64,000 bases of DNA, taken from NCBI RefSeq assembly GCF_901709675.1, contig NC_051106.1, positions 5,714,001 through 5,778,000 of the forward strand, read 5' to 3'. Under the pieces are notes generated by a model. That model saw only the letters and a list, made by a program, of their open reading frames with translations, was not told where the DNA came from and searched no databases. The position numbers and the translations under genes are program-made. This DNA comes from Syngnathus acus. Taxonomy: Eukaryota > Chordata > Actinopteri > Syngnathiformes > Syngnathidae. Below, piece after piece: positions 48,001 to 63,951 of this stretch (position 1 is the first letter of the stretch; each line of letters starts with the position of its first letter).

Positions 48001-51000
48001 TTTATGCAAATTGTGCGAGCTTTCTGGCAAACTGATAAGTCGCCTACATCAGCAGTCTGTGCCGATGAATACAACAAAGATGGCTGCAAAAACAAATTAC
48101 ATTTCATGCAAGACAAAAGGTTCTTGCATTTGCATTTTATGTAACAAGTCAGTGAATTACAACTAAAATATTTGAAATTGGTTGAAGCATTTTCGTGTGT
48201 TGTAGCAAGTCATGAAAAAGAAAAGAAGAGGCAGCAAGCGGTATGTACCTTGTTGTTTACATGATCTCCACTCACAGCTATTGGGTACATGACAAACTTT
48301 CCACCATGGTCATCACTGGGAGCACAGAATGGAATGTTGTCCGGATCGTGCTCGGCTCCGAAGTTATGGCCTAGTTCGTGAGTGGTCACCAAATCTGCCT
48401 CCTGATGGGACAAGTATATGGTTGCGTTTAAGGCAAACATTCAAAACAAAGCTCGGGAGACAGAGTTCATATGTAAGGGGTGATCTTGACCTTTGTCAGG
48501 ATTGTTTTGCCATAATTCTTGGTGCTGGTCAAGCCGGTGTTGAGGTAACTGGGCTTCTTGGCAGACAGGGATGGATAATAAGCTGTCAAAGCAAACAAGA
48601 TTTCACGATACAGAAGGGAAACAGTAAAATGCACCAAGCAAAACCCCAAGATTATATGGCAGGCATTTCAAAACAATGCCACTGTCCTTACGTTTGGGGC
48701 AGAGGCCGCCCAAGGCCATCGGTTTGGAGGGAGCCACATAGGCCAGGCCCAGAGTGCCCTCGTCAAAATCCTGGTAGGTGAACAGGTGGGCCAGGCACAC
48801 GGTAGACGCGTTGTCGGCTATGTCTGAGCTGAATTGCTGGAAACAATTTCACAACTACTTAATGACACAATGACTTTCTCCCAGTAATGGGGAAAATGAA
48901 GCTTCAAGCTGCTTCGTGAAGCACTTGCTGTGTTCATTGAGCCCTCTAGATGGCACTCTCACTGACTCGCCATTTCTTACACCCCTTTCTTTAAACCAAG
49001 AGTGCCATCGAGAGTCCGAAAACAACAACTGGTTCATGAAGCGAATTTGAAGCATCATTTCCTCGTCAACTTTCTCCCCATCTACCTCCAGAAGCTTCTT
49101 GACATCCCAAACCGCCTTCTCTTTCACAGGGCTGTTCTCCATGTTGTAGTGGACCCAGACAGGGCCAGCACGACCAGTAGGTTTTGTGGGCTCCTTGTGG
49201 ATGATCATCTGAGAACGGCGATATAAACAAACATATGGTGGTAAAGTATAAAAAAAAGAACAAGTCAATTTTATGTCGTCTAAAATCATAAAAATAGCCT
49301 TTGCAGAGGCAGTCAAAAGTTCTTCTTGTTGAGGACAAACAAGAAATGACTTGGTGTGGCTGAATAATGAATGCATATCTTTTGAGTGAGAAAAGGCTAG
49401 TCACAGTACAATAAACAGTGTGTCTATTCATGCATAACGCATGTGGAACAAACTTAATGAGCCGCACACAAAAGCTTTCAGTTCCTCTTAAAATGTATGT
49501 CTCAGCGAGGGGACCGCTAGTCAATCGCTTCCTGTGGTGACACAACGAAAAAGAAAAGGGAAGAGTCTTTTCTGCATTCATGCTATACTACACAAACCTG
49601 ATGTATTTGCACCCCGTAGCCTTTGAAGTCATCATCCCACGTTGTGTTTCGGTAAATGTCATCGACTCGATCGATCAGCTCAATCTGAAGACATGGAAAA
49701 TTACGACACAAAATGTATGGATCGTATGTATAAACCAAATAGAGGTTTTCAGTTTTCGGCCTCTGACCAGGTAATTGAGTGTGACGCTTTCTTGCCCGCG
49801 TCCCATGTTTTTAAAAAAGCGGTAGTCTGCAACCAACAACAGGGGGCAGGTGTTCCTTTTGTGGTCGTGGACTTGGCGTTTTTCTCTGTGATGAGAATCT
49901 GCAAAGTGAAATTGTGCAGCTTTAGTCAGACATAAGAATCTGACACCCACATCCTTTTGTCTAATTACCAAAGCCTCCTCCAGCTTAGACATTTATTATC
50001 CTCCTACTCGTTTTTTCCCTCTCCTTTTCCTTGCCAACTTACATCATCCCTGATCTTCAACCACAAAAACACTTCATCGACGAATACAAGATACGAGTAA
50101 AAGCAGACGTACCGTCGATCTTGTCCGTCACCTCGGGCTCTTCCCAACCTGCCCCAGCGGACTCGGGCAGCAGGTCCTTGGCGTGCATGTAAGCGCACAC
50201 TTTTGGAGAAGCAATGCGGCTCAGATTTTTTATGTCTTCTGAGCGATACACGAGCAACCTGCCATCGTCAGCGCTGTCTGTAAACCTCCATAAGGGCTGG
50301 CAAAAATGAACAAAACAGTTGATTAAAGAACTGCGGAAGATATTTGAAATGACCAATACTACATGTCTCCTAACCTCTATATTGTACTCTGCTTCATCAC
50401 TTAGAATGTGAGCTGAAAATTCATCTCCATCAATGTGTGCCTGCACACGGGAATTCTCTTCACCTGAAAATATAAACAAAACAATAAAACTACAAAATAA
50501 AACTACAATTGGACAGGAAATGTGATAATACACGTTTTGACCACACGACAGCTCAACATGATTTAACATCAACTTACCGACCACATGACCTGTGAAGTAG
50601 TTCTGACGCTGAACGTTGAAGTTTTCCTCCTTTCCGAGGTTATCGACAAACACGGCTCGGAATTTGTCGGTGAAAAGGTCTGTGTTGGTGGTCAAGTACA
50701 ACTTGAAATGTCTGGAAAGAGCACACAAAACACAAATCACATACACCGTTGATGTCGTAGTAGGGGGGTATGCCGAGGGACCTCCCCCAACCACCCAGAA
50801 TATAAACTCAAGTTACACAAGTTAGATCATTTTTAACCCCAAAATGACATGAAAACAAAAAAAACATATGTAGTTTGAATGCTCCTTGTGCACCTCTGCA
50901 AGGCTCTGAAGCTGACCAGGCGCTCCAAGTGGGACGGGGTGTGCACGTCCCTCTTCCTGACAGAATGTAACTGGAGGTCTGACACTGGCAGAATCTCAAA

Positions 51001-51408
51001 ATCAGACAGAATGGAATGAAGTGAATCTGAAAGACATAGGACGAAACCAGTCACGAATAACTAGATAACGAACAGCTTTACATTAATGGGAACAACATAG
51101 CATTGTATAGCTTGAGAAAAACACAACTGTCAAGCCACACGCTGGTACTTGACTAAAACGACCAAAATACTTTATAAACAATATATAACTCATAATTGGA
51201 ATAAAGGAAGATATATGACAAGTAATATGAAACCGCTGTTAGTTATCGGGGTTATTTTCCTGAACGACAGATGACTACATTTGAAAAGCTAGCAATATTT
51301 ACCAATTTCACCGTTAGCTTCGCGGTTTTCTTCAGCCGTAATTCTTGATTTAAAAGCTCCGATCAAGCATAAATGTGCCAGAAAAACAAATAAGCACACG
51401 CTCCACAT
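45089..51408 (-). CDS. adam17: ADAM17 (TACE) membrane metalloprotease sheddase
   Basis: ADAM17 is a type I membrane protease that sheds ectodomains of cytokines, receptors and EGFR ligands. Coding exons, 5' to 3': 51303-51408, 50894-51026, 50578-50711, 50375-50463, 50113-50296, 49768-49898, 49598-49684, 49086-49208, 48692-48836, 48491-48582, 48249-48401, 47480-47679, 47269-47372, 46926-47060, 46724-46854, 46567-46645, 46414-46502, 46267-46326, 45089-45481. Phases agree; 855 residues (human 824). Visible features: signal peptide [19 protein letters not shown]; cysteine switch SPKVCAY (Cys near 188); furin-type site REKR; catalytic zinc motif [11 protein letters not shown] (His near 416); Cys-rich disintegrin-like and membrane-proximal domains; the juxtamembrane helix [19 protein letters not shown]; one membrane span near 682-705; and a 150-residue Pro/Ser-rich tail ending FDSKETEC. 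All catalytic residues are present. The long GC-rich last exon encodes most of the tail. Confidence 0.97.
47186..47260 (+). promoter_or_regulatory. twin CTCF-like sites in adam17 intron 13
   Basis: The 28-bp unit beginning GTGTGTCTGCTTTGGCCAGC and ending AGCAGGGGGCG occurs twice, starting at 47186 and 47232 (46-bp spacing), with perfect identity. Each carries CCAGCAGGGGGCG (47201-47213 and 47247-47259), which fits the CTCF core consensus. The right copy ends only 3-4 bp from the exon 13 donor sequence at 47263-47268. Confidence 0.6.
48898..49057. mobile_element. MITE with about 60-bp terminal inverted repeats in adam17 intron 8
   Basis: The left arm (TGAAGCTTCAAGCTGCTTCG ... CTAGATGGCACTCTC) and the reverse complement of the right arm (TGATGCTTCAAATTCGCTTC ... 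CTCGATGGCACTCTT) align over about 60 bp with scattered changes. The element is about 160 bp with a short unique centre and no coding capacity. It occupies roughly two thirds of the 249-bp intron and ends about 25 bp from the exon 8 donor. It belongs to a type common in fish genomes. Confidence 0.75.
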
Positions 51409-52100
51409 GGTGAAACAGCGCTGATAACATATCACAGCGTAGCCGACATTGTCATAAAGTTTACCAGCTTTCGGGCAAGCTAGCGAGAGCAAAGCGGAAG
51501 TTGACCGAACGACAATTTCCGGTCGGAGTGTCATCAGGAAATTAATCATGCAACGTCATTCATCCATTTTTCCATACCAGGCGCGTCAATCGCCTAACAT
51601 AGAGCATTTTAAAAGTTCTGCATGGTATGTGTCGCCAGTTTTATTTTTTATTTTTTAATTCATGGGATGGTGAACACTTCCCCACTATTTCATTTGAAAG
51701 GTTATGGCTAAAAAAATATAAATCAGCATCCAAAATACTTTCAGGGTTACATAAATTAGCCAATTCTGATGTCATTTAGCAGCTAACCAATTTTCCCATG
51801 CTCATATATCATGTTGGACCTGAAAAAAAAAATTAGGAAAACATTTCCATCAGATTTTTTGGAGGGGGGGGGGGCACAAGAAAAAAAAAACTACCCCTCT
51901 AAATACAGCATGGTTTTTTTCAACCTTTTAACTCCAAGGGACTTGTTACAGATTACGTAACAGCGGATATACTTTACCAGTTACTGAATGTAGTCCAGGG
52001 TTGGCTAGGATAAAAATCATCGATGGCACAAATTACGACATGGAAAAGTAAAGTACAGTACAATAAAGAAAATATTAGACACAAGAGGATGGTTTATAAA
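51409..52100. promoter_or_regulatory. adam17: adam17 promoter region and intergenic spacer
   Basis: The first 150 bp upstream of the adam17 start codon are GC-rich and probably hold the leader and promoter. No TATA box is seen. Beyond about 51600 the sequence is AT-rich with homopolymers (a G run at 51863-51874) and nothing else is recognised. Confidence 0.5.
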
Positions 52101-52104
52101 ATGA

Positions 52105-52110
52105 TTTATT
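52105..52110 (-). terminator. ywhaq: ywhaq poly(A) signal AATAAA
   Basis: A minus-strand AATAAA lies about 900 bp past the ywhaq stop. A long 3' UTR of this size is usual for 14-3-3 genes. The region between (52111-53006) has no open frame of note. Confidence 0.55.
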
Positions 52111-53006
52111 CATGTTAACATAGCTGTTACACAGGGATTCAAACGGTTTCCACAAGGCTTTAGGGGACTACAATCGAATGAATAGCAAAACAATAGTGGT
52201 CCAAATCTCTAATGACAATCACTGGACAGACAAACAGACCACCCTCATTTAGGATGTGTACAAACCTGCATTGAAAAATATTAAACTTGACACTTGCGCT
52301 TGTGTGTTACAGCATTTGTTCCCATTCCAGTGTAATATCTCGAGACATGCAATGACAGAATTCTCTTCATCTCCCCCCATTGAAAAGGTCCCGGCGTGTC
52401 AGTGAGTCAAGCCCCCCGCTATTCCCCGCAAACAAGACATGCTTCAGTGAAAGAGTGGCATCATAAAGTGAGGATTAATCCGACGGGGCACTACTAAGTA
52501 TTTGCCGCCAGCATGCGTGGAACACTGGCATTCCCTGCAACATGAAAACTATCCGAAGTGGAATTTCAGACGCTGTAACCGTACCACAATTTTTATTTCT
52601 TTATTTTTTTTCTTTTTCATACAGAGCAGGAAAAGGAAACTATGATTATAACCTGGACACTAAATCTTCCTTGGATAAACTTCCTGTTGCTCAAAGAATT
52701 TTAAGGGGTTCTGCCTCTAACTTTAGGAAAAGAGCGTAATACCATGTCAAGCTATCAATACTTTTCTACAGCTGAAATTGCACATACTGAAAGGCCAGGA
52801 CACACACACAAACCAAAGGAATGGAGGGATTTACTTTTACAAGTCAACCTAATTTCATTTTTTCTCTCCAATTTACTTTTTTCATGGTTACTTTTTTTGG
52901 AGCAATGGGTTTCATTGGAAGAATGGCGCAATAAGGAATGACGGATGTGTAAAAAGTTTTGTTTTTTTTAATCCTTTTGTCGTTTTTGGAGGTCAAGGAC
53001 TTTCTT

Positions 53007-57300
<4,294 letters not shown>

Positions 57301-57428
57301 TTTTTTTTGTTTGTATAATTGATTTGGGAGCGATGGATCAGACAACACGGACGGGGCGAGCGAGAGTCGGGGACTGTGAACTGGGAGTGGAACAAGGAGT
57401 GGCGTTATTACCACCGCAGCGTGACAGG
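57301..57428 (-). other. ywhaq: ywhaq 5' UTR part of the first coding exon
   Basis: Upstream of the start codon on the minus strand the acceptor TTTTTTTCTCAG ends at position 57429, so the coding exon probably begins at 57428 with untranslated sequence. Confidence 0.6.
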
Positions 57429-57929
57429 CTGAGAAAAAAATTAACCGATCGCTTATGGAGAAAATCAAAACATCACCTTTACATACATCAGGAATACTAG
57501 AATTACACTGAATTATAACAGAAAACGACGTGAACGTTTTTAGTGCGTTTACGTCGCCTTGGGAAACACAATGAGCGTTAACGCGATTACGTAACAGTCA
57601 TTTGATGTAATATAATGAACAAAAATACTGCAGCTAGTTAAAATTTGATTTCTAGCAACAAAAAGGGGCTCTGAAATGGCCAAGCTGAGTCACGTCGGTA
57701 CCGCAGCCCGCCACAAAGTTGTCTGGAGGTAGCTAGCTAGCTACAAATTTAGCCTAGCGAAGCTAAAGCTGTACGTTTAAGCTAACGGGCCACTCCTATC
57801 AATGAAAAAGTGTCACCGAAAGCGCAGCTTACGAAAACGGACCGAGTCCTCTTTGATCATATTGGCTGTCGGAAAGACATTATGGACGCTTTCTTGAAGG
57901 CATAAAATGAATTAGTAGAGGTATCTCAC

Positions 57930-58020
57930 CTACAGAGGTCCGAATTCGCTTCACAAATTGGTCCGATTCGATGGATTGGGCAGAAAGGCAAAGAACAAGC
58001 CGCGGCAGCTAAAGTCCAAC
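57930..58020 (-). other. ywhaq: probable non-coding first exon of ywhaq
   Basis: A donor GTGAGA follows CGGACCTCTGTAG on the minus strand at 57924-57929. Its partner acceptor is at 57429. The 5' limit is not fixed; about 58020 is a guess based on the promoter elements upstream. Confidence 0.5.
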
Positions 58021-58300
58021 TGAACGTGATTAAAGGAGGGCGGGTTATTTAGGAGCGACTCTCCAATTGAAAATCGCTATCTCTTTTGAGTGACAGGTAA
58101 TTTGGGGAGGGCCAGCGAATAGACATTGAGCGCGGGGGTGAGAGGCGGGGGATCAAATCGTAGTTTGACAGACCGGAACGCTGCAGCGGCAGGTCGCACG
58201 GGGTTTCCTCCAATTAGAGCAAGGGAGATGACGTCACTGCGTTGCCAGGGAGATATCGGTCCAATCGTTCCCGAGTTTGGCACGACGTGCGGACACTAGG
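58021..58300 (-). promoter_or_regulatory. ywhaq: ywhaq promoter with palindromic CRE
   Basis: The GC-rich sequence upstream of the non-coding exon contains a full CRE, TGACGTCA, at 58229-58236, and ATTGG/CCAAT elements near 58061 and 58257. No TATA box is seen. CREs in CpG-rich promoters are bound by CREB/ATF factors. Confidence 0.55.
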
Positions 58301-60554
58301 CGTGGCACGATCACACTCAAACGCACAATGCTATTTATATTCAGCTTTTATTTGAATCCTTTCTCTATTAAGTAAACATTTAATAGTATACGGTGCCAAA
58401 AAAGTCTATGTCATTATTAATATACTCATTTTAAGCAATAAAAAGATAAAAACGAGCCCATTCAAGATGTGTTATTCTTGGGAATAAAGGCCTTTGGAAA
58501 ACATAATTGCTGCTCTCATTAAGCAAATTCCAACCTCCCTGCCCTGCCCTTTTTACTCACTTATGTCCCACCCTTTTTTAGTCATGGGAAGGCCATGGAA
58601 AGAAGCTTGCTTGCAGTGACATGACACATTTAAATGATGTATGGCATACGTGTATGCTGCTATATTAAATTTTTTTAGTAGTGAAGGTATAATCACATAG
58701 TGATACTAATGGCATTAAGTGTATTTAGTCAAGTAAGTCCTCGCTGAAGGCCCAGGTACCAAACCCAACGAAAGACGTTGTCTTGACTAAAAAGTAGCAC
58801 ACGGTGGCAATTTCATCTTTCTTCTCCTCCAAGTCGGACCGACCCAATGGGACGTGATCATGGAGACTTTCCAGAGCACACGCTGAAGTAGGCCAGAGGA
58901 CACCGATATGGCAACATTTGCTCTCAACAGGAAAGAACATAAAGGCTAATTTCCTGAATGCAACCAAATGAAACTAGGCCCCTCTCTTTCGCTCTTTTTT
59001 TTATTTCACACACTCACATTTGCCTTCCAGTGTATAGGAAGTAAGACATCTATTTCGGTCACTAGAACCAACATTCTCAGTTATAGACTGTCTTGTCCAC
59101 AGTAGGCCAGATGGCTCGAAATAGCAATATTAATAGGATAGGAAATCCCACGGCGTCAGCTCTAGATTTGAGCCACTCCGGTTGATATTAGTGAGCAGCG
59201 GGCCTAGCCGTATTTTCGACACCCAAAATATGATGTGCGTGCTATTTTTCCACGTTACGATCGATACTGTGCATCAATGCTTCAAAGGTGCGCCATGTCT
59301 TATATTGTATAGTGAGTCTGTCGCATATAGGAATTAAGCCTTTGCTCTTCAGTTCACTAGCCTGCCTCGCCTATAATTAGAGCTAATTAAAACAAATTTA
59401 TCTCAGCACAGTCAGAGATAAACAATCAAGAAGAGCCATGTAGCCTTGGAAACATGCATGTGCATTTGTGTGCAGTCTACAGCTGCTTTCGCATGAATAA
59501 TGGACAATGCAAAATATGTGCCGTATGCCTTGAAGGAGAGACATGCAAGCTTGTGCTTGCTCCACCTGTCCATCAATTCTACGCACCCTCTTCCGCAGTC
59601 CCATGCATGCGACATGCTGCAGCGCTACGGCTACCTCAGAGCCGCTAAGCATCACTGCAGCCTCTTTGTGAGGCCCTGGCCCCTCCCTGTGTGAGAAAGA
59701 AGAGAGAGATCCAACAAATGCTTTTCCTATCGCAATGTGCTTTTCTGCTGCAGCAACTGCAATGGCAATCAATTATTGATGGGCGGTAATTACCCTCACA
59801 GCCGCACTGGCCGGGTTATCGGCCTGGTCCGGTGAAAGATCCGTGCTCAACAAAGGGGTAAGAGGAACAATCCATTGCTGATTAGGACGCCATTTTATGT
59901 TTCGGTCTCCATTAATGAGTGAGAAAGGTAGCGCAGACTAAATGATTGAACTAATTCAGACATTCTTGATCAAATTTGATGCTTGATGTTGACTCAATAT
60001 GTAGTGAAAGTGCAGAGGCACGAAAGCGTGAAACATCCCACAACGGATGGCGAAAGCAGAGTTGGGCGATGGTGTGGAGGAGGAATGAAATGTTACACAA
60101 CAGTGTTTCCACCCAAAGTGGGAGACTTGTGTCTGAATGTGCACATTAAGGAGTTACGCCATTTTGTAATGGTGTCCGAATGTGATCATATGAGACAAGG
60201 AGAAAAGTAGAGAGTATTTTTTTGTTTCATGTTAAGACCCTCCTCACCAAGAACCCCACCAGACAATTTATCATCATAACTTCTTTGAGTTTATAAACGC
60301 CACGTCTGAATCATGACTATTGACTCAGAGCTCAGTCACTCGTTTCTTTCTCCCACCCAAGCCTCCCCCTTCCTCCTCTTTCGTGAGGTAAAATACAAAG
60401 AAAAAATCAGTTTTGAAATTTCTACTGCACTCCCACCAACATGCCCTCCCTCAGAACCAATGAACGTGGTCAGTGCTTGAATCTATTCGCCTCACGCAGA
60501 CCTGAAGATGGGCAAACGTAATTGCAAAAGCCATGTTGGCTTCTATGAGTCACG

Positions 60555-60640
60555 AGTGGGCAGCGGGACGACGAATTTGTTGCCAGCCAATCGCAAGGCA
60601 CCTAAATTGTAAAGTCACAATTTAGCCTAAAGAAGTAATT
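60555..60640. mobile_element. short decayed repeat fragment
   Basis: TTGCCAGCCAATCGCAAGGC followed by ACCTAAATTGTAAAGTCACA resembles part of the repeat at 61715-61900. It is truncated on both sides. Confidence 0.45.
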
Positions 60641-61714
60641 TAATATACTTATGGTTTAAAATTGCATGATATGTGTTGGCTTCTATTCCAAAACCTCCAC
60701 TCACCAAACCAAACTGTTATTTCCTGTTTTCACTTGTAATGGTAGGCTCCAAAAATCCTTGTTTAGTGTTTTACAGTATGTTCCAAGTGTGGACCAGCAG
60801 GCGAGCTGAGCTCTCCCCGTCCTGGCCAGGGGGGCTTTTGGCTCCAACGACAGAATGATGATGTCAGCAGGATGCAGACTCAATTATTCACCGGCATGCC
60901 TCATTTCCGATGGATTTATTGACTGACGAGTTTGGAGCATTTTTCCAGTGTACTCCTGGTAATGCATTAACATATTCTCTGTGTGTGTTTTTTTTTTTTT
61001 TTGGTGTGCACTTTATAACAACAACTTTGTGTGAGTTATTAATCAAAGCGACTTTGCAGGCCGACACCAGCAGAAGGTCACAGCACGTGCTGCTATCATT
61101 CCGCAGTCCTACGCGGGATTGTGCTGGCTGTTACATCATACAAATGCGAGGGCAAATTCGAATACTCTCACTATAACACACCCACTCGCTGGAAAAAAAA
61201 AAGAATAACAACACGCACAGCAAAGCAAACACACTTCTTCTTCACCCATTCTGCATTTTATAGATTGTGTGAAATGGAGGGTGCCATTTCTGCGCTCGCT
61301 TGTCTTTTGTGGTCTGGCCCGGTTCGTCTCTGGGCCAGAATGGATATTGTTAGTAACAGCGAGATGGCTCTGACTCAAAGAGACAAAAAGAGACAGCAGG
61401 TAAAAGATCTCCCGCCGATGAATCACAAGCCATGCCGGTTGACCAAGTGCAAATTGCTACAGCAAATATGGCGCTGTTATCTCACAGTGTCGTTAGTTTT
61501 ATGGCAACGTTGCGCAACCGCTGGAAACAATGAAGGAGTGCTTTATAACACCGATAAGAATCAACTACACATTACTGGAGTGTGCAACGTTTACGTGACT
61601 TCCGACAAAGACGTTTATATGCAACTGTTTGTTTTTAGTTTTATAAAATTTGACTAATAACCCAACTTGACTAATCAACTTCAGAGACATTGAAATGAAA
61701 TCTCACCAAGAATT

Positions 61715-61900
61715 ACAGGCTCCACTGGTGAGTGGCGGTGTCCGCCCTGGAGTCTGGTAGCCAGCCAATCACAAGGGCAATTGCGGACAAACAACTATTC
61801 ACGTTCATATTCTCACTCAAGGCCAGAATTTGAGTCACATAGTGTCAGAATCTTGTTTTGGAATGAGGGAGGAACCTGGGGAGAACACACACAGGAAGAA
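61715..61900. mobile_element. decayed copy of a common fish repeat
   Basis: Words such as TAGCCAGCCAATCACAAGGG, ACAAACAACTATTCACGTTC, GGAGGAACCTGGGGAGAACA and CACACAGGAAGAAGGCC follow the order of a very common teleost repeat. A shorter sibling (TTGCCAGCCAATCGCAAGGC) lies near 60575. Confidence 0.65.
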
Positions 61901-62042
61901 GGCCGGGACTATCTTTATTAATTTCACAAGTGGCAAATATTTCAACCTTGCTGGATCTCTGCCTGCCCTTTTGAGTATTATGTAAAGTCCACTTGCCGTA
62001 AAATCTATATTTGCTACAGGCGCCGAGCCAGGACGGGTACTA

Positions 62043-62078
62043 ATATCCTTTGTGTGTCTATAAACACACAAAGGATAT
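62043..62078. repeat. perfect 15-bp inverted repeat, 6-nt loop
   Basis: The left arm ATATCCTTTGTGTGT (62043-62057) is exactly complementary to the right arm ACACACAAAGGATAT (62064-62078) across the loop CTATAA. It could form a stable hairpin. It lies 140 bp beyond the decayed repeat at 61715-61900. Confidence 0.9.
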
Positions 62079-63399
62079 CCCTGGAGGAAGTATCCACCTT
62101 TTCTATGTCCTCCTCCCAACAGGAAGGATTCATGTCCCAAATATGGGCACAGCTTCCCTTACCCAATAAGTTTCACTTTTGCTGTTGTAATTTTATATTA
62201 TTGTCATGTCGTGAAGTTGGGAAGGGAAAAAAAAGATCAAGTATGTCTCTGTCTTTGTTATGACAAAGAGAAATCAAATTGGTGACTGTGTGCGATCATG
62301 CCCTATCTATTCCAAACATGTTTTTTTCCCTTCCTTTCATGAAAGTGCTTGTTGAAGGCCTCCTCTTCTCTCCCAAGGTGACCTCACTCAGTTATAATGC
62401 AGCAGCGCTCGACTATACCCCCCTCCCTCCCCTTTCCTCCCCCCCTCCCTCCTCCTATGTGCCATGTACCCTCCATCTGCTATTCTGCTCCTCTTAAAAG
62501 CCTTTTTTTTTTTTACCCGGCACAAGCACAAGAGACTACAAATCACAATTTAGATTTTCTTTTGTGTAAATGAAGTCAGATTAACATTTTTCACTACTCA
62601 CACCCAGTTACTCACACGCAGACTAATGCAACAACATAAAAATGTTTTTTTAAGTAGGGCTGGAACAGATTAATTATATTTCAATTCATTTCAGTGGGGA
62701 GAATTGATTTGCTATACTTACATGTTTATTATTGTGCAATATTTTGAGATGACTACCGCTGGGAAAAAAAAGCATGATTCTGTTTTGTTAGGCACAACAT
62801 TTGAAGCAGCTCTGATTTGGATATCATCATACTTCAAGGTTGTTAGAGTTGTCATAATGTTTGGGCAAGCTCGTCATCCTTAAAGCTCATTTGTGCTGTC
62901 AGCTATCATACTGCTGTCAAATTGGGCGTAGCATAAATGACGATCGTGAGCTTTTTGCACACTCAGACGTCGTGATTCATCTGTGGTGAAAGCTCCTTTC
63001 TTCTCGCGACACGACGCCCTCTCACACCCTGACTTTGGCTGTTGCTATGGAGACCTAGGACAGTTGAGGAAAAAAAAGAGAAGTCGCTCAGCGCGTGACC
63101 TTTGCACAGCGAGGTCAGACGGGGAGGATGCCAGAACAGTGTTGTCACCGCCGAGTAAACAGACTCGTTGCTTCAGTCAGACAAAGAGGAAGATTAAAAA
63201 TGGGCGAGTCAGCGTCTTGTCTTGAGTGTGCATTCATTTCTTGTCTTGTGGTTGTGTTTGTGTGGTGAACATCATTAGATGTAATTAAAATTGAAAAGTT
63301 AAGTCTATTAACATTTTAAAATGTTAGGTGGTTAATAAATTTGAGTTAAATTGTGTCTTGATTTTTATTTTATTTTTTTAATTCTGTTAATGCTTATTT

Positions 63400-63480
63400 A
63401 AATGTAGCACTGTGGCGTAGCGGTTCAAACAACTGCCTCACTGTTTTGAGGTTCTGGGTTTGAATATGAGCGTGTGTATT
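63400..63480 (+). mobile_element. fragment of a tRNA-like dispersed repeat
   Basis: AGCACTGTGGCGTAGCGGTT, TGCCTCACTGTTTTGAGGTT and CTGGGTTTGAATATG resemble a widespread fish repeat whose head has a B-box-like GGTTCGAATCC. Here the B-box is mutated, so it should not be read as a tRNA gene. Confidence 0.6.
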
Positions 63481-63720
63481 GATGATTGAAAATGATTTCC
63501 TGGCTCCAACACATTTTTCATTTCAAATTGTGAAATTGACAGCAGGAAATAATATTCATCTCAGCCATGCTGATGGATGCAGAAAACATCTTCAGGTCTT
63601 CATGGCGCCATCACTGTGAGCACATTCCCGGTGCAGTTTCCATGGTAACTGTCGACAGACTGCCGTTACCAGTGCAGAGGATTGTGAGGTGAATTACACG
63701 GGAGCATCTGCTAGCAGGAA

Positions 63721-63760
63721 GACGAAGAGGAGGAGGAGGTGGAGGAGGAGAAGCAGGAGG
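63721..63760. repeat. GAG-rich microsatellite
   Basis: Imperfect (GAG)n and (GGA)n over about 40 bp. Confidence 0.8.
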
Positions 63761-63951
63761 ATGGGCTTTACTGCACTTCCTGTCTTTATGTCTTGCTTCC
63801 TGTTTCCTCTCCTCAGTGGATCCATGCATTCATCCATCCGTTTCATGTTTTCTTGAACCTCGTTCTGCCTGCTAGGGCTTGTTTTTAAATATTCATCTCT
63901 CCTTTGTCTCTACATGACTGGAGATGTTTGGCAATACCACACACACATAGT

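Noticed and set aside
49066-49581. 171-codon minus-strand open frame at adam17 exon 8
   Set aside because: It runs across exon 8 in a shifted frame and into the intron. The true frame is the one giving the catalytic-domain sequence.
59398-59772. 124-codon minus-strand open frame
   Set aside because: No domain; the region looks more like non-coding regulatory DNA.
63400-63480. tRNA-like sequence with a GGTTC...GAAT box
   Set aside because: The B-box is mutated and no cloverleaf or anticodon arm can be drawn; it fits a decayed dispersed repeat better.
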